From Candidatus Obscuribacterales bacterium (GTDB taxonomy: Bacteria; Cyanobacteriota; Vampirovibrionia; Obscuribacterales; Obscuribacteraceae): 45,539 nucleotides of DNA. Positions 43,161-45,539 of the stretch are shown here, one piece after another. Made by a program: the position numbers and the translations under genes. The stretch spans positions 2,856-48,394 of the forward strand of contig JAKFUT010000027.1 of NCBI GenBank assembly GCA_021732565.1, given 5' to 3'. The first letter of the stretch is position 1, and each line of letters begins with the position of its first letter. Below the pieces are notes generated by a model that was given only the letters and a program-made list of their open reading frames with translations, searched no databases and was not told where the DNA came from.

Positions 43161-45539
43161 CTAACGCATCGAAATAGAATCCCGAGATTTGTAGGGACCG
43201 TGAGAGCCGGTGGTGAACTGCAATGCAGCTGCAGTCTTTAAGAGCTTTCCTTGTATACTTCGGTTCGCACCTGCGGTCGCGGTAGCGACGCCCCTCATGT
43301 ATTTGGCTGTACTCATCAGTGACACGATGGAAAAATCGCTGTGGCTAATCCATGACTGCCCCCATTTCATTACTTGCGTATCTCGGCGGCTGAGCTTATC
43401 GTCAAAACAACTTGAAGGTTTTTCGGTGGAGATAATTGCTTCCTGACCACCAGACAATTTGATTTCCTGCTTGCCAAACTTTATGGACACGCTGCCAACA
43501 CCGGAACAAGCTCGTACCTTGGTGCTCACTCCATCTGTTTCAACATTGACGCACTCCCCGCGAGCAACGCTTATGACTCCCAATGAAGTTTTCACCACCA
43601 TCTGTTGCGGGGCCACGAATGTAATTGACCCCTTCGTAAGAGTGATGGTTCTTGAATCAGACGAGTTCAACTTGGTCTTCGGTGCACCCACTAGCTGAAT
43701 AGGGCTATTTGATGCCCGCCGTTCAATGGCGACGTTTTGCTTGGCCTGAGCAATGGCTGCATAGGAAATTGGTCTGAATATCGGCTGATCGGTGGCAGCT
43801 GCCTTCAACCGGTCCCGGTAACGCTGATGAAACGCCTTCTTTGCTCCCCCTACGTGAATCAACGAACCGTTAATCATGATGTCTCGCTCTATCACCTCAC
43901 GCAATAGTATTTCTCGTTTAATCGTTTTTCCGGCCTTTGTAATTGCAGCAACAATCGATTCACCGCGAGCGATACCATCAGCGGGAATGAATTCATCATC
44001 AGACAAATCGCTGCCCGCTGCGACGAGCTCTTCACCTGCGCGAAGGCTACTGGATCCATTGTTCCCCTCAACGACGCTATTTCCGGACAGAGAGACCAGG
44101 CGTGTGCCACCATTTGCTTTCACCTCGAGCAGCACGGAAGAGTTCTTTCCGACTCTTATTCGCCCGACAGGAGAATGCACCGAAACGTCATTCTCGCCCG
44201 TATCTACCAATAATTTGCCGGTATGCAACACAACAACCTTGTCCTGCTCCGACACAACGGAGCTTTCATCCGCCACAAAGTAACTTGTCCCGTCGCCGGC
44301 AGATGTAGTGATTACTTGATTAGGGGAAGTCACAAGCATGAAGGAATCTATGTCCATCATGTCAATGCTGGCGGCGAGCGTTGGTGATTCTCCCCGCTCT
44401 TTGTCCGCAGATGAGTTGGGAGAAATATTCAGCGGGCGAGTGTCGGTATTTAGAACGGTGGTTAGAGGTCCGGTATTGGTAAGAGTTCCCAGATTGAAAG
44501 CGATAAGATCTCGTTGCTCACGCGTCAGGTTTTGAGAATTCGCCGCCGCGTTCAAAATATCAGATGTTGTAACAGCACTGCCTTGCTTCACCACGAAACC
44601 AAGCGGCGCAGATCCGGTTACCGGGCCGACAAACGCAGATTGGGTTGCATTGACAGCACCATTTGCAGAGGTGAGGAAAATGGGCGCACCAGCCATGGTG
44701 CCGTTGCCAGCAATCAGCACTCCGTTTGGATCGTTTACTTGAAGCTGGCCTCCAGCTGAAATTGTTCCTGAGTTAAATATCAGCGGAACGAAAAGATCTA
44801 CATTACCTGAAGCTTGAATATTTCTCGTGTTGACCAGCGATCCCGAATTGATAGTAATGGAACCGGAAGACGCTGACAACTGCGAGCCGTTCTGCGTAAC
44901 GTTGACCATTGGCGCTGTCAATGCGAGGCCGAATGGCGTATTGATGTTGCCCGCGAAAATAGACGAACTCGAATTTACATTGACAGTGTCAGCATTGACA
45001 CCAAGAAGTGATGCAATCTCGCCGCCAGGATTCACAGTTACAGTTGCATTGCCCAGAGCCGTTGCGCCCTTGCCCTGAAACAAAAGGCTCCCGGAGGGAT
45101 TGCCTGATGCGCCCGTTCGGATAGCAGAATTTACTACCAAACTAGATGGAGAAAACTGGGCGGATTCAATTGTCACGATGCCACCAGCAGCTCCTTGAGC
45201 ACCCAGCGCTGTAATAACACCGGTCACACTGCTGCCGGGAGAAGCCCCGCCCACAGTAAACGCGCCACCGAATATAGTATCATGAACGATTAACAGATTC
45301 CCTCCGGGTCCGTTGGCGTTGTTGAGGTTGAGATTGCCGGTTACCCTTACATCATCAATCGCCGAGAGTTGCAATGTCCCCCCGCTACCAGCCTTCGCCG
45401 CGCCAGCCGAGAGCCCGGATGCATCGGCAACAATCCCACCTCGTGAGTTCACGGCGATGGTGCCACCATTGCTTTGCGACCCATCTGCCCGCAAACTAAA
45501 AGTTTGTCCTACCGACCCGATAGCTACGTTAGCATTAGA
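43161..45539 (-). CDS. Giant Gly-rich exoprotein C with tandem FecR-like modules, partial (N-terminus beyond window)
   Basis: The minus-strand frame is open from the right edge to the stop at 43161 (about 792 codons). A TTG at 45494 is not a real start, because the Gly/Ser/Asn-rich beta-helix sequence continues upstream of it. The visible part starts with passenger repeats (DGSQSNGGTIAVNSR and GPGGNLLIVHD). Two FecR-like modules follow, HTGKLLVDTGENDVSVHSP with GRIRVGKNSSVLLEV, and LTKGSITFVAPQQ with LGVISVARGECVNVETDG. The tail (WISHSDFSIVSLMSTAKY, then KLLKTAAALQFTTGSHGPY) is alignable with that of exoprotein B. SDLSDDEFIPADG here and TSDEELIPADG in B are a shared motif between the modules. 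This suggests a common C-terminal anchoring or regulatory unit. Confidence 0.85.
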   Translation of the reverse strand, partial: SNANVAIGSVGQTFSLRADGSQSNGGTIAVNSRGGIVADASGLSAGAAKAGSGGTLQLSAIDDVRVTGNLNLNNANGPGGNLLIVHDTIFGGAFTVGGASPGSSVTGVITALGAQGAAGGIVTIESAQFSPSSLVVNSAIRTGASGNPSGSLLFQGKGATALGNATVTVNPGGEIASLLGVNADTVNVNSSSSIFAGNINTPFGLALTAPMVNVTQNGSQLSASSGSITINSGSLVNTRNIQASGNVDLFVPLIFNSGTISAGGQLQVNDPNGVLIAGNGTMAGAPIFLTSANGAVNATQSAFVGPVTGSAPLGFVVKQGSAVTTSDILNAAANSQNLTREQRDLIAFNLGTLTNTGPLTTVLNTDTRPLNISPNSSADKERGESPTLAASIDMMDIDSFMLVTSPNQVITTSAGDGTSYFVADESSVVSEQDKVVVLHTGKLLVDTGENDVSVHSPVGRIRVGKNSSVLLEVKANGGTRLVSLSGNSVVEGNNGSSSLRAGEELVAAGSDLSDDEFIPADGIARGESIVAAITKAGKTIKREILLREVIERDIMINGSLIHVGGAKKAFHQRYRDRLKAAATDQPIFRPISYAAIAQAKQNVAIERRASNSPIQLVGAPKTKLNSSDSRTITLTKGSITFVAPQQMVVKTSLGVISVARGECVNVETDGVSTKVRACSGVGSVSIKFGKQEIKLSGGQEAIISTEKPSSCFDDKLSRRDTQVMKWGQSWISHSDFSIVSLMSTAKYMRGVATATAGANRSIQGKLLKTAAALQFTTGSHGPYKSRDSISMR

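Noticed and set aside
45450-45494. Start of exoprotein C at the TTG at 45494
   Set aside because: The same frame continues without a stop to the window edge with the same repeat-type composition, so the true start lies outside.

Overview
The window reads as bacterial chromosome of intermediate GC with long genes on both strands. Housekeeping genes (addAB, cysK, ligA, lysS, a thiolase) lie between very large surface proteins and small hypothetical genes. A Gram-negative-type envelope is suggested by giant beta-helix, filamentous-haemagglutinin-like exoproteins with FecR-like C-terminal modules, a lipoprotein and TPR proteins. The combination (giant Gly-rich exoproteins with FecR modules, AddAB instead of RecBCD, many TPR proteins) resembles non-photosynthetic Cyanobacteria-related lineages such as Obscuribacterales/Melainabacteria. 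That placement is inferred from gene content and was not tested by alignment. No tRNA, rRNA, CRISPR array, transposase or phage gene was recognised.

Layout. 1-3869 (minus): N-terminal part of giant exoprotein A, carrying an array of 543-bp in-frame repeats that continues past the left edge. 4466-6055 (minus): pentapeptide-repeat protein with a SWIM-like Cys/His motif. 6370-7140 (plus): DUF1963 protein. 7218-17868 (minus): a probable operon reading RDD membrane protein, SDR-like protein, cysK, addB, addA, with cysK, addB and addA touching or overlapping. 18398-19585 (plus): thiolase. 19762-20571 (minus): secreted papain/C39-like cysteine peptidase. 20914-24281 (plus): ligA, a small membrane protein and a secreted TPR protein, tightly spaced. 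24282-27102: gene-poor stretch with a small DUF4870-like membrane protein followed by a clear terminator, one orphan hypothetical gene, and possibly decayed sequence.

27103-29366 (plus): a five-cysteine 102-aa protein, a 56-aa peptide made of a duplicated motif, a hairpin-rich leader and lysS, followed by a strong stem-loop. 29582-31668 (plus): an uncharacterised acidic protein behind a palindromic promoter candidate, then a membrane-anchored TPR protein. 31997-33480 (minus): a SUKH-type protein and a small proline-rich lipoprotein whose ribosome-binding/start region is duplicated 1.5 kb away. 34063-35250 (plus): MscS channel. 35310-45539 (minus): giant exoprotein B (2254 aa), kptA, and the C-terminal part of a third paralogue C that runs off the right edge.

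The most distinctive content is the exoprotein family A/B/C. A and B share an N-terminal module. B and C share a C-terminal region of two FecR-like units plus a conserved tail. A carries a homogenised repeat array. Also notable are addB, which holds a palindromic repeat beside a C9 homopolymer inside its reading frame, and the small-peptide/structured-RNA unit ahead of lysS.
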